Shown: positions 1 to 9,070, numbered from the stretch's first letter. The stretch is 64,000 nt of DNA from Ignavibacteriota bacterium (GCA_016218045.1 JACRFB010000040.1:186001-250000), one strand, 5' to 3'. Notes: generated by a model from the letters alone, not told the origin. Made by a program: numbers and translations.

Positions 1-341
1 GCGAAAGTGAGAATCGCAAACCCCGCGAGCAGCAGGACTGTGAGTGGAAGCCCGAAACGCCAGTCGCCCGCACGCAGCCCGTAGTCAACCGGTTGCTCAT
101 GCAACACGCCTCGTACGATCATCATCGGCACCGCCCCGAACAGGAAGAATGTGCAAGCATAGTACGTCCACACTCGTATGCTCATGTCGCCGAGCACTCC
201 CGTCGCGGGCAGCGCGTCGACCGCGCACAGGTCGCGGTGCAGCAGAGTGACGAGCAGCGCGGGCAACAGCACAAACGCCACTCGCACGTCCGTCACGCCG
301 GACTGCGGCAGTAAGCGGGGAATCGAAAGTGCGCTTTTCAT
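1..341 (-). CDS. CPBP-type intramembrane protease-like protein, N-terminal part (runs off window)
   Basis: Only the first 113 codons are present; the frame is open to the window edge. Hydrophobic stretches at about residues 20-35 and 55-75 and one beginning near 100 indicate a polytopic membrane protein. The segment reading DYGLRAGDWRFGL between membrane spans resembles the loop of CPBP (CAAX protease/bacteriocin-processing) family proteins, whose catalytic Glu-Glu/His motifs would lie beyond the window. The ATG overlaps the stop of the upstream epimerase gene by 4 bp (ATGA), so the two are translationally coupled. The family call rests on the N-terminus alone. Confidence 0.45.
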   Translation of the reverse strand, partial: MKSALSIPRLLPQSGVTDVRVAFVLLPALLVTLLHRDLCAVDALPATGVLGDMSIRVWTYYACTFFLFGAVPMMIVRGVLHEQPVDYGLRAGDWRFGLPLTVLLLAGFAILTF

Positions 342-1333
342 GACAATGCCTCCTTCGGGCCACGCAACCATGCAACGGTTGCTCGCAGCGCCTCGTCGAG
401 GGATGTGGGACGATATCCGAGTTCGCGTTCAGCCCGTGCGCTCGAACAGATCCAATCGTCGTAAAACACATCGACCCACGCGGGCGTGATCGCCGGATGT
501 TTGAGGCCGATCCGCCCAAGCAACACTTCGACGGCGGCAAACATTCTCGCCGCACCGTACGGAATGCCGATAAGCACACGCTTCTTCCCCGCGGCGCGGC
601 CGATGCTGTCATAGAACTCGCTGTACGTTGCGTTTGTACCGCCGAGTATATAATGTCCGCCGCGGACGCCTCGATCCATGGCCGCGATGCAGCCGCGCAC
701 CACATCGTCCACAAACACATAGTTCCCGGCCGCACTGCCATTGCCCGGCATACTGCGCCATGTGCCGCGCATGTACCCGCGTATCATCAGCGACCCGGAA
801 TTTGCCTCCGTGAGTTTCCCCGGACCAAACACGCGGGTCGGATGGACGGTCACGACATCGAGCCCTGCACGCACCGCCTGCGCCACGATCTCCTCGCCCT
901 CGATCTTGCTGCGCTCGTATAGCGTGTCGGCGGCAGTGCTGCGTGTGGTGTCCTCGGTTATCACCGATCCGCGGCTCGGACCGTATGTCATGATCGTCGA
1001 TGTATACACCACGCGTGACACCGACTCGGCGCGGGCCGCGTCGAAGAGCATGCGCAGTGCATCAGTATTGACCCGTCGGGCGGCCGCCTCGTCGCGCGCC
1101 CAGGTTGCGGCAAACGCCGCCAGGTGATAGATGTGATCACATCCGTGCATCGCTGCACGAAGATCGGACGTCGAGTCGAGGGAGCCGCGGCGGACGTCCA
1201 CTCCGAGCGCTTCCAGCCGTGTTGTGTCGGAGCTGTGCCTGCACAGGGCAACCACAATCTCACCGTGACGAAGCAGTTCTTCGACGAGCCGGGCTCCGAT
1301 GAAGCCCGATGCTCCGGTGACCAGGGTTTTCAT
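338..1333 (-). CDS. NAD(P)-dependent epimerase/dehydratase (extended SDR)
   Basis: 331 residues, a normal length for extended short-chain dehydrogenases acting on nucleotide-sugar or related substrates. The N-terminus has the Rossmann motif TGASGFIG (residues 7-14), then the STIMTYG strand with the catalytic Ser/Thr and the YxxxK pair in LYERSK. The C-terminal half carries the usual substrate-side HPTRVFGPG and YVFVDDV motifs. It resembles the hopanoid-associated HpnA-like subgroup, but substrate cannot be read from sequence. It overlaps both the DUF3108 gene upstream and the CPBP-like gene downstream by 4 bp, so it is the middle of a tight operon. Confidence 0.85.
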   Translation of the reverse strand: MKTLVTGASGFIGARLVEELLRHGEIVVALCRHSSDTTRLEALGVDVRRGSLDSTSDLRAAMHGCDHIYHLAAFAATWARDEAAARRVNTDALRMLFDAARAESVSRVVYTSTIMTYGPSRGSVITEDTTRSTAADTLYERSKIEGEEIVAQAVRAGLDVVTVHPTRVFGPGKLTEANSGSLMIRGYMRGTWRSMPGNGSAAGNYVFVDDVVRGCIAAMDRGVRGGHYILGGTNATYSEFYDSIGRAAGKKRVLIGIPYGAARMFAAVEVLLGRIGLKHPAITPAWVDVFYDDWICSSARAERELGYRPTSLDEALRATVAWLRGPKEALS

Positions 1334-2208
1334 TGTCCACCTCCCGCCTGTGCCGCGCGCGACCCCGTCGCGTCACCAAGCGTGCCGCGGCTCCAGCCGG
1401 GCCGCGTGCACGATTCGAGTTCTATCACGATCGATCCCAGGGCGATCTCGATTTCCGCGCGAAGTGGGATGGCCGCTGCATCGGTCGTGCACCAGAGATC
1501 GAAATTGCCGCCCATGCCGCCCGCGGATTCGTCGGTCCACGACGAGCGCACCTCCACGCGATGCGCGGGCACTTCCTCGTCGTCAAATGCCGGCACTTCC
1601 AGCGTCTCGACGGCGCGCGGGAACGAGACCCGCGAGCGCTGAATCGTGAAATCCATAAGTGTGGGCACGGTGAATGTGGCGCCACTTCCGGCATACCCTC
1701 GAAGCATCATCAGCAGTCCGGCCGCGTCGTGCGGACGCTGTGCCTCGCGCCGCTGCTGTCGCGTTGCCGGTTTCCCATCGGGTCGCAGCTCGAGGGCGAA
1801 GAGTTCGTTGAGAATGTCGTAGGTATAGTGTTTCACTTCGCGCGGATCATGCTCGCGCCGCACGAGACAGTCGCGTAGGCGCGGATCTGCCACGTCGAGC
1901 TGTGACTCCTCGCGCAGGCGCACATCGATGAACGGCAAGCCCGAGGCCGAGAGCACCGTGAGACGCACGGGGCGGATCGGCCCGCCACCCTGCGCCGGCG
2001 CACCCTGGCGCAGTTCGATGGTGCCCAGGCGGACAAAGCTCCATTTCACCGAGTACCGCAGCACCTCGCCCGCGCGAAAGGGCGCCGACGAGTAGACCGC
2101 GGATGGGGAGGACACCGTTGGCACCGGAGGATTCGGGGTGTACGGCAATGACGCGCCGAGACCCAGCAGCAATGCGTTTAGCACAATTCCGAACATGAGG
2201 GCTTTCAT
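1330..2208 (-). CDS. DUF3108 domain protein, exported
   Basis: 292 residues. A hydrophobic N-terminus (MKALMFGIVLNALLLGLGASL) looks like a signal peptide or anchor. The following FRAGEVLRYSVKWSFVRLG segment is the characteristic start of DUF3108, a periplasmic/outer-membrane-facing beta-rich family of unknown function; related proteins occur near lipid or polysaccharide export genes. GGAG-type ribosome binding site (GAAGGAG, 8 nt before ATG). Overlaps the epimerase start by 4 bp. The C-terminus (about 270-292) is low-complexity Gly/Ala/Gln. Confidence 0.75.
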   Translation of the reverse strand: MKALMFGIVLNALLLGLGASLPYTPNPPVPTVSSPSAVYSSAPFRAGEVLRYSVKWSFVRLGTIELRQGAPAQGGGPIRPVRLTVLSASGLPFIDVRLREESQLDVADPRLRDCLVRREHDPREVKHYTYDILNELFALELRPDGKPATRQQRREAQRPHDAAGLLMMLRGYAGSGATFTVPTLMDFTIQRSRVSFPRAVETLEVPAFDDEEVPAHRVEVRSSWTDESAGGMGGNFDLWCTTDAAAIPLRAEIEIALGSIVIELESCTRPGWSRGTLGDATGSRAAQAGGGQ

Positions 2209-2223
2209 CGTCTCAACTCCTTC

Positions 2224-2352
2224 TTACTCGTGCCACATGAGCGAGCCCGGGCCCGAGCCCCGGATCGCGAAATACAACAACGTGCACGCGGTGACCACCA
2301 CCGAGACGGCCAACGCGAAACCGGTCCAGAACAGCATACCCTGCGTTTCCAT
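2224..2352 (-). CDS. 42-residue single-pass membrane peptide
   Basis: An ATG preceded by a near-perfect Shine-Dalgarno (AAGGAGG, 7 nt spacing) opens a 43-codon frame. The product has one transmembrane segment at about residues 7-29 (FWTGFALAVSVVVTACTLLY) followed by FAIRGSG and an acidic end. The stop is 15 bp before the DUF3108 ATG, so it is the first gene of the minus-strand operon. The size and topology resemble small accessory subunits of transporters or oxidases, but I recognise no family. Confidence 0.6.
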   Translation of the reverse strand: METQGMLFWTGFALAVSVVVTACTLLYFAIRGSGPGSLMWHE

Positions 2353-2456
2353 GACCGTTCCTCCTTGCTGCGTGATGAGTGCGTGAATTACAGTACAAAG
2401 CTACCCTGCACGCACAGGGCGCATGTCACAGGGATGTCAAATCCGCGTGACACGGT

Positions 2457-2485
2457 TTGGATACGGTTCAGGGAGTGTTTACTAT
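2457..2485 (+). promoter_or_regulatory. Candidate promoter for the transglutaminase-like gene
   Basis: TTGGAT, a 17-bp spacer and TACTAT, placed so that transcription would start near 2492, about 29 nt before the ATG at 2521. It fits the TTGnnn-17-TAnnTT pattern seen repeatedly in this window. Confidence 0.5.
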
Positions 2486-2520
2486 TTTGCTCGATTCCCG
2501 GAAATCCTTCAGGAGGCAAC

Positions 2521-4071
2521 ATGTGTCTTCACCCCAGCCCGATTGCTCTGGCAGGCGCGGCATACGATGGCGGAATGATTGTGCACGACTGCGTCGTCCC
2601 CTCCGCGCGGCCCGTGGTAGGCCGTCGATCATCCCCCTCGTACGACATCGATGTGCGGGAATTTCTTACCGACACCAATAATGCGGTCATTCACGCGACC
2701 TTGAGATATGAACTCCGCCAGAAGCTGGCTCGAGGGACAGGGCCGGGCGGACCGCGGCGCCTGTTCGGTCGGTATGCGGATATGTGGGACTTCTTCAGAT
2801 CGAATGATCCGGGCTCCTTTGATTACCGCGTCGAGGCCATCCGCCACATTGTGTCGCAGCGAGTACGCTATCGCCGCGATTCCGGCAAGGGGTATTGGCA
2901 ATTCCCCGACGAGACCCTCCGGCTCGGAACCGGTGATTGTGAGGATCTGGCCTTCCTCCTCGCATCGATGATGCTCGCATCGGGCGTCAGCGGCTATAAC
3001 GTACGGGTATGCCTCGGCACCGTGACAGTACATGGACAACGGAGTGCGCGCAGCTACGATCACATGTGGGTCGTTTATAAAAACGAACTCGGCCGCTGGT
3101 GCATCGTCGAACCTCTCGCGCCATCGGCAGCGGACAGTACACAACGCGGCGTCCTTCCGACCGAGAAAATCGAATACACACCATCCTTCGGTTTTAATGC
3201 GGATCATCTCTGGACCTACGCGGCCGCTTCAGGTCACTCGTTCCGCGACCGCGTCGGTCTCCGCGCGCAATGGACACGTTTTAATCCGCGCTTCGCGGGA
3301 AAGGTGCACAAAAGCATCGTGCTGGATGCGATCGCAGCGTGGAATCCATCCCTGCCTGTTCTCACCAATCTCCTGAATCAGGAATACATTGTGTTCCTGA
3401 ACGATCCCGAAAAAACGGTCGCCGAAATAGATCTGCCCTGGCAATACGATCCGCTTGATCACTTCGACAGCGGATATATCACGGAGAGCTGGAACCGCGC
3501 ACGCACGCGATTGGATTCGTGCCTCGATCCGGCGAACCGCGACATGGTACGAGTCTTTTCCCGCGCTGCGCACAGCATCGCCGATTTCTATGCGCACACC
3601 TCGTACGCCCACTTTGCACAGCGCGACCAGTCCGGCGCACTCCTGCTCGCCAAGGATACACAGTGGCGTGACGCGGCACTTGCGCGCCGTCCCGACTACG
3701 GCAACTCGAGCGACTTCGCGATAAACAGCTTCCGTCCCGCAACACCATGGCAGGGTACCGATGCACAGCGCGTGTCGGTGTGGGACGGAGCACTGCTCAG
3801 CGGACGCTGGCGGCTCCCGGGTGATTTCGGCGTCCCTCCCGAAGCATCCTCATGGGCGGATGGCATCCGTGACAGAAGGATGAAATGGCGTATGGCCCTT
3901 CCCCACCATGATGACATCGCTGTCGACGATCTCCCGGCAAGCGGCGCATCGAACGGACTATACAACCGTGGACGATTCGCGGAACAGTACACATTGCGGT
4001 ACAACGCCGCGGTGTCCCATATTCGTCAGGTCTTCGACACCTATGGCGCCGAGTTGAGAAAACTCGGCTGA
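2521..4071 (+). CDS. Transglutaminase-like protease domain fused to a zinc PLC/Het-C-like domain
   Basis: 516 residues from an ATG with AGGAGG 4 nt upstream; no signal peptide is evident. The first half has a transglutaminase-like core: the Cys in LGTGDCEDLAFLL and a His in SYDHMWVVY match the catalytic Cys/His order. The second half contains DHFDSGY and AAHSIADFYAHTSY, an HxxxD/H pattern like the zinc ligands of phospholipase C/P1 nuclease and Het-C type alpha-helical domains. I know of no standard family joining the two. It is divergent from the operon at 1-2352. The function could be proteolytic processing, crosslinking or lipid/nucleic-acid hydrolysis; none is proved. Confidence 0.65.
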   Translation: MCLHPSPIALAGAAYDGGMIVHDCVVPSARPVVGRRSSPSYDIDVREFLTDTNNAVIHATLRYELRQKLARGTGPGGPRRLFGRYADMWDFFRSNDPGSFDYRVEAIRHIVSQRVRYRRDSGKGYWQFPDETLRLGTGDCEDLAFLLASMMLASGVSGYNVRVCLGTVTVHGQRSARSYDHMWVVYKNELGRWCIVEPLAPSAADSTQRGVLPTEKIEYTPSFGFNADHLWTYAAASGHSFRDRVGLRAQWTRFNPRFAGKVHKSIVLDAIAAWNPSLPVLTNLLNQEYIVFLNDPEKTVAEIDLPWQYDPLDHFDSGYITESWNRARTRLDSCLDPANRDMVRVFSRAAHSIADFYAHTSYAHFAQRDQSGALLLAKDTQWRDAALARRPDYGNSSDFAINSFRPATPWQGTDAQRVSVWDGALLSGRWRLPGDFGVPPEASSWADGIRDRRMKWRMALPHHDDIAVDDLPASGASNGLYNRGRFAEQYTLRYNAAVSHIRQVFDTYGAELRKLG

Positions 4072-4182
4072 GATGGAAAAGGCAACTGTGCCTGTAGCAG
4101 TTCCCTCGCGCACATTATCCGGTGTGCCGATACACGCGTCTCTCTTCGTTCCATGCGGCCGGAATCCGGACTACACGGTGCA

Positions 4183-5871
4183 TCACCGCAGCAGCACGCC
4201 CGCCCATCGGGTACTCCCTTCGGCGCGTATGATGTAGTAGCCGGGTGCGATTCCGTGAAGGTCAAGCTGCTGAGGAGACGATCCCTCGACGTGCCAACGC
4301 CGTGTGATCCGCCCATCGATCGTCGAAAGTGTGAATGCTCCGACGTGTCCGTGCTGCGGGATTTCAACAGTGATGAGCCCACGCGCCGGGTTTGGAAACA
4401 CACGCGGCCATTCCACATCTGCTTCCGTCGGAAACTGTTCCGCGTGTGTTGGATCGGCCGCCCGGAAACGCCCGGTGTTGCTCCACGCCCCCTGCACACC
4501 CCTGTAGAGAAATGGATTCAGCGCCTTCACGCGCCAGTGATACGTGGCGCCCAGACGCAGTGACGCGCGCAGCGATTCCGTCGTGCGCACGGTGTCGCTC
4601 CTCGCCACGGTGAACTGCGCTGTTGTGTCGATTTGTACGATGTAGCGGTCCGCAAATGCGACGTCCCCCCACTGCAGTCGTGCGGTCGATGTCTGGACGA
4701 TGTCGTCCTGGGCCGGCAAATGCAGGAGTGGCGCAGGCAGCGTGTCCGGTGGCGGCGTGTATTCCGGTCCCTCGGGCTGCAGTGACGCGAGAAGATCGAG
4801 CAGCGTGTTGCCGAGTGCCGTGGCGGGCGCCTGGAGTGTGTTCGTCATCACGGCCACGCCGTTACCCGTGGCAGGTTCACAGATGATATAGGTGGACGTT
4901 TTTAATTGTCCGCCCGCGTGATGCAAGGTCCGGTTGCCGTTGTGTGATGCGACAAACATGCCGAGTCCCATCGAAGCTTCGGGCGACATTACCGTGCCCA
5001 TAATTTCGAGAGTCCCGGCACTGTCGTAGAGACGGCCGCCCATGAGTCCGTTCATGAAGCCGCAGAGATCCACCACTGTGCAAATCAGGCCGCCGCCGGG
5101 CACTTTATAGAGGATGCCCACATCGTCCTTGGTTTCGTACGGTGTATTCGAGAGCAGGTGGTATCCTTTTGCTTCTCCGGGATAGGGACGAAGGACGGCC
5201 ACTTCCGGCTGCAGATAGGGCAGCGCAAGGCGTCGGCGGATGCGGGTCTCGAGCAATTCCTGATACGGCACACCCGACGCGCGTTCGATTGCAGCGCCGA
5301 GCAGATTGAAACCGAAGGTCGAGTATTGATACGAGGTGCCGGGAACAAAGGACAGACTTCCGTTCCTGAAGATGGAGAGTGCATCCAGTGCATTATACGC
5401 GCGATGGGCCGGTTCGTAGGCGCGCATGGCGGTGGAATCGAGTTCGTCGTAATTGCGGATGCCCGATCGATGCGTGAGCAGATGTCCGATCTTGATCATG
5501 CCCTGTGGTTTTGCTGGATATTCCGGCACGAGCGTCCGCACGTCGGCGGCGAGTTGCAGTCGCTGTTCTTCCGCGAGTTGCAGGGCGAGCACGGCCGTAA
5601 AGGGTTTGGCGACAGAAGCCGTGCGGTACATCGTGTATTCCGTGGCCGGGATTCGGAGTACCAGATCCCGATATCCGAATCCATTCAAGTACACAATCCG
5701 TCCGGCCTTTACGAGCCCCACCGAGCAGCCGACCGTTCTGCTGCGCTGCATCCAATCAGCGACCGTCTCCTCCACCTGCGCCGCTCCGGCCGCATCTATC
5801 CCCACATATTGCGCCCGAACAATACCGGTCGCGATTCCGAAACTTACAACGATAAGTACCGCCACACGCAT
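4183..5871 (-). CDS. T9SS-exported serine beta-lactamase-fold hydrolase
   Basis: 562 residues. A signal peptide (MRVAVLIVVSFGIATGIVRAQ) is followed by a class C beta-lactamase/DD-peptidase-type domain. The nucleophile motif is SVAK (in TASVAKPF), LLTHRSGI is typical of the family, the second motif reads YST instead of the more usual YSN, and HHAGG sits at the third-motif position. A fibronectin-like linker (about 385-470) precedes a C-terminal sorting domain beginning RVFPNPARGLITVEIP. The start at 5871 has GGAGG 7 nt upstream; a longer in-frame extension to 6078 lacks a signal peptide and was not used. Likely acts at the cell surface on an unknown ester or peptide. Confidence 0.85.
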   Translation of the reverse strand: MRVAVLIVVSFGIATGIVRAQYVGIDAAGAAQVEETVADWMQRSRTVGCSVGLVKAGRIVYLNGFGYRDLVLRIPATEYTMYRTASVAKPFTAVLALQLAEEQRLQLAADVRTLVPEYPAKPQGMIKIGHLLTHRSGIRNYDELDSTAMRAYEPAHRAYNALDALSIFRNGSLSFVPGTSYQYSTFGFNLLGAAIERASGVPYQELLETRIRRRLALPYLQPEVAVLRPYPGEAKGYHLLSNTPYETKDDVGILYKVPGGGLICTVVDLCGFMNGLMGGRLYDSAGTLEIMGTVMSPEASMGLGMFVASHNGNRTLHHAGGQLKTSTYIICEPATGNGVAVMTNTLQAPATALGNTLLDLLASLQPEGPEYTPPPDTLPAPLLHLPAQDDIVQTSTARLQWGDVAFADRYIVQIDTTAQFTVARSDTVRTTESLRASLRLGATYHWRVKALNPFLYRGVQGAWSNTGRFRAADPTHAEQFPTEADVEWPRVFPNPARGLITVEIPQHGHVGAFTLSTIDGRITRRWHVEGSSPQQLDLHGIAPGYYIIRAEGSTRWAGVLLR

Positions 5872-6267
5872 CGAATCCTCCAGGAAAACACTGCTATGAT
5901 ACACATTCCCCGGGAAACTCGATTCCCGCGCGCAAAAGTCACGCGGCGGCATCACACACCGCGATTCCAACGAGAATACTTCCGCACACTGCATCACACC
6001 GCGCTCGGCGAGAAAAATCCCTGCATGTCTTCTTTGTTCGCACTGGCCCGCGGCACATCCGCGACAGCGCGCACGCAAAAGAGGTTACAGCGCATCCAAG
6101 TATATTTTTTTCCCTGTAACCACCGGGCCGCATCGTGCATCATTCCTGTGTCCGATGCGCAGAGACATCGCCACTCGCCGGAACCGAACTGCAGCGGTTC
6201 CATGGGCCCGGAGTCGGAGGATGCGCACGCGCGAACAACCAACATCATCATCCAAGGAAGCAATACA
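5872..6267. other. Intergenic region between divergent genes
   Basis: 396 bp without a convincing gene. It holds the ribosome site of the serine hydrolase, an inverted repeat near 5908-5925 (CGGGAA, 6 nt, TTCCCG) and an AT-rich run around 6101-6115 (TATATTTTTTT). No clear -35/-10 pair was found for either gene. Confidence 0.5.
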
Positions 6268-7188
6268 ATGAAGCACTCACTTTTTGCCGCACTCATCGTC
6301 GCCGCGCTTGCCATCAGCGCGTGCAGCAAGGACTCGTCGCTGAATGCACCCGGCGCGGGTTCGTCCGATATCTCGGCAAACGCGCCCGCACTCCTGACAA
6401 CTGCCGCGCAGGAAGCAGAACTCGCAGAAATGTTTTATCTGGACGAAGATTTCTCGTCGATCATGAGCAGCGACTTGAGCTCGAAGGTGAACGGATTCAT
6501 CGACGGCGTCGCCCCTTCGCTGCTCGACGACCGCGGTGTGCACCCCCGCCGCTACTTCGACATGGCGGCACTGATGTACCTCCGCGCGGCCCTGAAAGCC
6601 GACACCACCATCACGCAGGAACAGATCGACTTGATCAAGGCGGCCATCAACGCGTCGAACGCCACGCGCGCCGTCATTGCGGCCGACTCCACTCTCGACG
6701 CGACAGCCAAGGCGGCCGCGCTCAAGGCCGAACATGACAAGCTCATGGAGATCATCAAGGGCGCCAATAACAGCGGCGGCATCCTCACGGCCGAACAGGT
6801 TGCAAAAACCGAGGAACTGCTCGCCAAGATCGAGGCCGAACGCCAGGCCCGTCATCAGAAGATGCTGGAACTCCGCATTGCCGGACAGATCGCGCGCTGG
6901 GATGCCGTTGTGACCTTCACCGCGGAACAGAAGCTTTCCGTCGCCGATCTGCTTCGTGCGCAGGATGCACAGATCCAGGCCGCACGCCTACAGTATAAGG
7001 GCGATCCCGAAGGCTTCCGCGCCGCGGTGCTCGCAATCAACCAGGCCACGCTCGATGCCATCCGCGCCCTCCTCACAGCGGAACAGCAGGCGCTCTGGGA
7101 TGCCATGCTCGCCGCGGGCGGCACAGGCGGCAAGGACGGTGGTCATCGCGGGAAGGGCGGCCGCCATGGTGGACGTCACGGCGGCTGA
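6268..7188 (+). CDS. Lipoprotein with Spy/CpxP-like helices and His/Gly-rich tail
   Basis: 306 residues. The N-terminus (MKHSLFAALIVAALAISACSKD) ends in a lipobox with Cys at residue 19, so the protein is probably a lipoprotein. The body is almost wholly helical and rich in Ala/Gln/Glu, with repeated LTAEQ-type elements (TAEQVAKTEELL, TAEQKLSVADLL, LTAEQQALWDAM) that recall Spy/CpxP periplasmic chaperone helices. The last 20 residues are Gly/His/Lys/Arg (GGHRGKGG, RHGGRHGG), a plausible metal or polyanion binder. Stress or metal response is inferred only. A hairpin terminator follows at 7223. Confidence 0.65.
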   Translation: MKHSLFAALIVAALAISACSKDSSLNAPGAGSSDISANAPALLTTAAQEAELAEMFYLDEDFSSIMSSDLSSKVNGFIDGVAPSLLDDRGVHPRRYFDMAALMYLRAALKADTTITQEQIDLIKAAINASNATRAVIAADSTLDATAKAAALKAEHDKLMEIIKGANNSGGILTAEQVAKTEELLAKIEAERQARHQKMLELRIAGQIARWDAVVTFTAEQKLSVADLLRAQDAQIQAARLQYKGDPEGFRAAVLAINQATLDAIRALLTAEQQALWDAMLAAGGTGGKDGGHRGKGGRHGGRHGG

Positions 7189-7222
7189 GTCCGTGCTCCA
7201 CACTCGTTCTCTCACTGTTCAC

Positions 7223-7259
7223 ACCGCGCGCGGGACTCATTCCTGCGCGCGGTTGTTTT
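7223..7259 (+). terminator. Hairpin terminator after the lipoprotein gene
   Basis: 13-bp arms (ACCGCGCGCGGGA and TCCTGCGCGCGGT, one G-T pair), 5-nt loop, followed by TGTTTT. Confidence 0.65.
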
Positions 7260-7393
7260 ATGCGTCCCTCGTCTACCGTGACTGAGGTATTGCGACTTTG
7301 GCGTATCTTGCATGCAGTAGTCCGCTGCCGCCGGAACGCCCTCATCGAGGCGACCGCCTCCGCCGCGAATGTCCCACACTCCATACCACGCAC

Positions 7394-9070
7394 ATGACAA
7401 CACGAGTTTGCTTTCTCGCTGTTTCACTCCTCCTTTGTTCCGGATACTCCCTTCAATCGCAGAATACAATCGGAACCATACACAACGAGTCGGCCGCCTT
7501 TAACGGCTATACGCTGTTCTCGCCCATCCCTTCCACCACCACATACCTCATCGATAACGACGGCCGTGTGATCCGCTCCTGGGTGAGTGCGCATCAGCCC
7601 GGCCAATCGGTCTATCTTCTCGAGGACGGGTCGGTGCTCCGCGCCGCGCAGATCGACAATACGGTGTTTGGCGCGGGCGGCGGCGGCGGCAAGCTCGAGA
7701 AATTCGCGTGGGACGGGACAAAGACCTGGGAGTACATATACAGCAGCGATCTGGTCTGCACACATCACGACGCAACACCGCTGCCGAACGGCAATGTGCT
7801 CGCCATCGCGTGGGAGTATAAATCCCTGGACTCGTGCATCGCCGCGGGCCGGGATCCGCGCCGGCTGCCCGCCAAATCACTCTGGCCCGATCATATCATC
7901 GAACTGCAGCCCGAAGGCGTCAAAGACGCGCGTATCGTCTGGGAATGGCATGCATGGGATCATCTCGTGCAGTCGGTCGATGCAACAAAAGCGAACTATG
8001 GCGTGCCGGCCGAACATCCCGAGCGCATCGACATCAATGCCCCGTTCCAGAGCCCGGCCGACTGGATGCACTCCAACGGCATCGCGTACAATGCCGAGCT
8101 GGATCAGATCGTACTCTGCGTGCACAACTTCAATGAGTTCTGGGTGATCGATCACAGCACCACCACCGAGGAAGCGCGCGGCAGCACGGGAGGCCGGCGC
8201 GGTCGGGGCGGCGATCTGCTGTACCGATGGGGCAATCCACGCATGTACGGTGCGGGTGCACAGGCCGATCAACAGCTCTTCGGCATGCACGACGCGCAGT
8301 GGATAGCGCCCGGACGCCCCGGCGCGGGCAACATCCTCGTCTTTAACAATGGTCTGAACAAACCCGGCGCGGCTTCGTCGTCGGTGGATGAAATTGTGCC
8401 GCCGCTGCGAGCCGACGGCCTGTACGACCTCGTGCCCGCATCGGCGTACGGTCCTGCCGCACCGCTCTGGCGCTACGAAGCGGATCCGCCCGCGTCGATG
8501 TTTTCGAAGGCGATTTCCGGCGCGCAGCGCCTACCCAACGGCAACACCATCATCTGTGTCGGACAGAACGGTCGCTTCGTTGAGGTCACGCAGGACAAAC
8601 GGGTTGTGTGGGAATACTTGAACCCCGTCACCAACACCGGAATCATGCGGCAGGGTGATACGTTGCGACAGGGGCCAAGCGGCGGCGGAAATCTGGTCTT
8701 CAAGACACGGAAGTACGCACCCGACTTCGCGGGCTTTGCCGACCGGAACCTCGCTCCCGGAGCGGTGATCGAACTTGCTCCCACCGCCGTCGAACGGCCC
8801 GGCGCAACACCCGTCCTCGCGCTCGACGTGTATCCGCAGCCCGCGTCCGAGCTGCTCACCGCACGCCTCTCACTACCGTCCCCCGCTGCGGTCGACGTCT
8901 CCCTCGTCGACGCGCTCGGCCGAGTGGTCGCCCGTCAATCCTCGCCTTCCGGAGTATCGGATCCGATCATCCGTTTTCCTGTCGCGCATCTTCCCGCGGG
9001 CGTGTATCACCTGCAGGCGACGGCCGCGTCCCTGCGTGTCGCGCGCGCCGTCGTGCTGCGCGGAAGGTAA
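7394..9070 (+). CDS. Arylsulfotransferase (ASST)-like secreted protein with T9SS domain
   Basis: 558 residues with signal peptide (MTTRVCFLAVSLLLCSGYSLQSQ). The opening NGYTLFSPIPSTTTYLIDNDGRVIRSW and later HHDATPLPNGNVL and RLPNGNTIICVGQNGRF match the beta-propeller of aryl-sulfate sulfotransferase-like proteins, which in the true enzymes transfer sulfate between phenols in the periplasm. Whether the catalytic His is retained I cannot establish. From about residue 475 a C-terminal sorting domain begins (LDVYPQPASELLTARLS) and ends PAGVYHLQATA...LRGR. That tail closely resembles the tail of the next gene. The upstream frame to 7298 lacks a signal peptide; ATG 7394 is preferred. Confidence 0.8.
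   Translation: MTTRVCFLAVSLLLCSGYSLQSQNTIGTIHNESAAFNGYTLFSPIPSTTTYLIDNDGRVIRSWVSAHQPGQSVYLLEDGSVLRAAQIDNTVFGAGGGGGKLEKFAWDGTKTWEYIYSSDLVCTHHDATPLPNGNVLAIAWEYKSLDSCIAAGRDPRRLPAKSLWPDHIIELQPEGVKDARIVWEWHAWDHLVQSVDATKANYGVPAEHPERIDINAPFQSPADWMHSNGIAYNAELDQIVLCVHNFNEFWVIDHSTTTEEARGSTGGRRGRGGDLLYRWGNPRMYGAGAQADQQLFGMHDAQWIAPGRPGAGNILVFNNGLNKPGAASSSVDEIVPPLRADGLYDLVPASAYGPAAPLWRYEADPPASMFSKAISGAQRLPNGNTIICVGQNGRFVEVTQDKRVVWEYLNPVTNTGIMRQGDTLRQGPSGGGNLVFKTRKYAPDFAGFADRNLAPGAVIELAPTAVERPGATPVLALDVYPQPASELLTARLSLPSPAAVDVSLVDALGRVVARQSSPSGVSDPIIRFPVAHLPAGVYHLQATAASLRVARAVVLRGR
8850..9068 (+). repeat. T9SS tail module, copy 1 (pairs with 11135-11362)
   Basis: The coding DNA for the last ~70 residues of the ASST-like gene shares long identical stretches with the end of the next gene, including TCCGGAGTATCGGATCC and CATCTTCCCGCGGG. 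The proteins share DVSLVDALGRVV, SGVSDPxIRF and HLPAGVYHLQA. Confidence 0.75.

Noticed and set aside
7676-7692. GGC-triplet run as a possible phase-variation tract
   Set aside because: Only about five triplets, coding for Gly in frame; length changes in multiples of three would not switch the gene.
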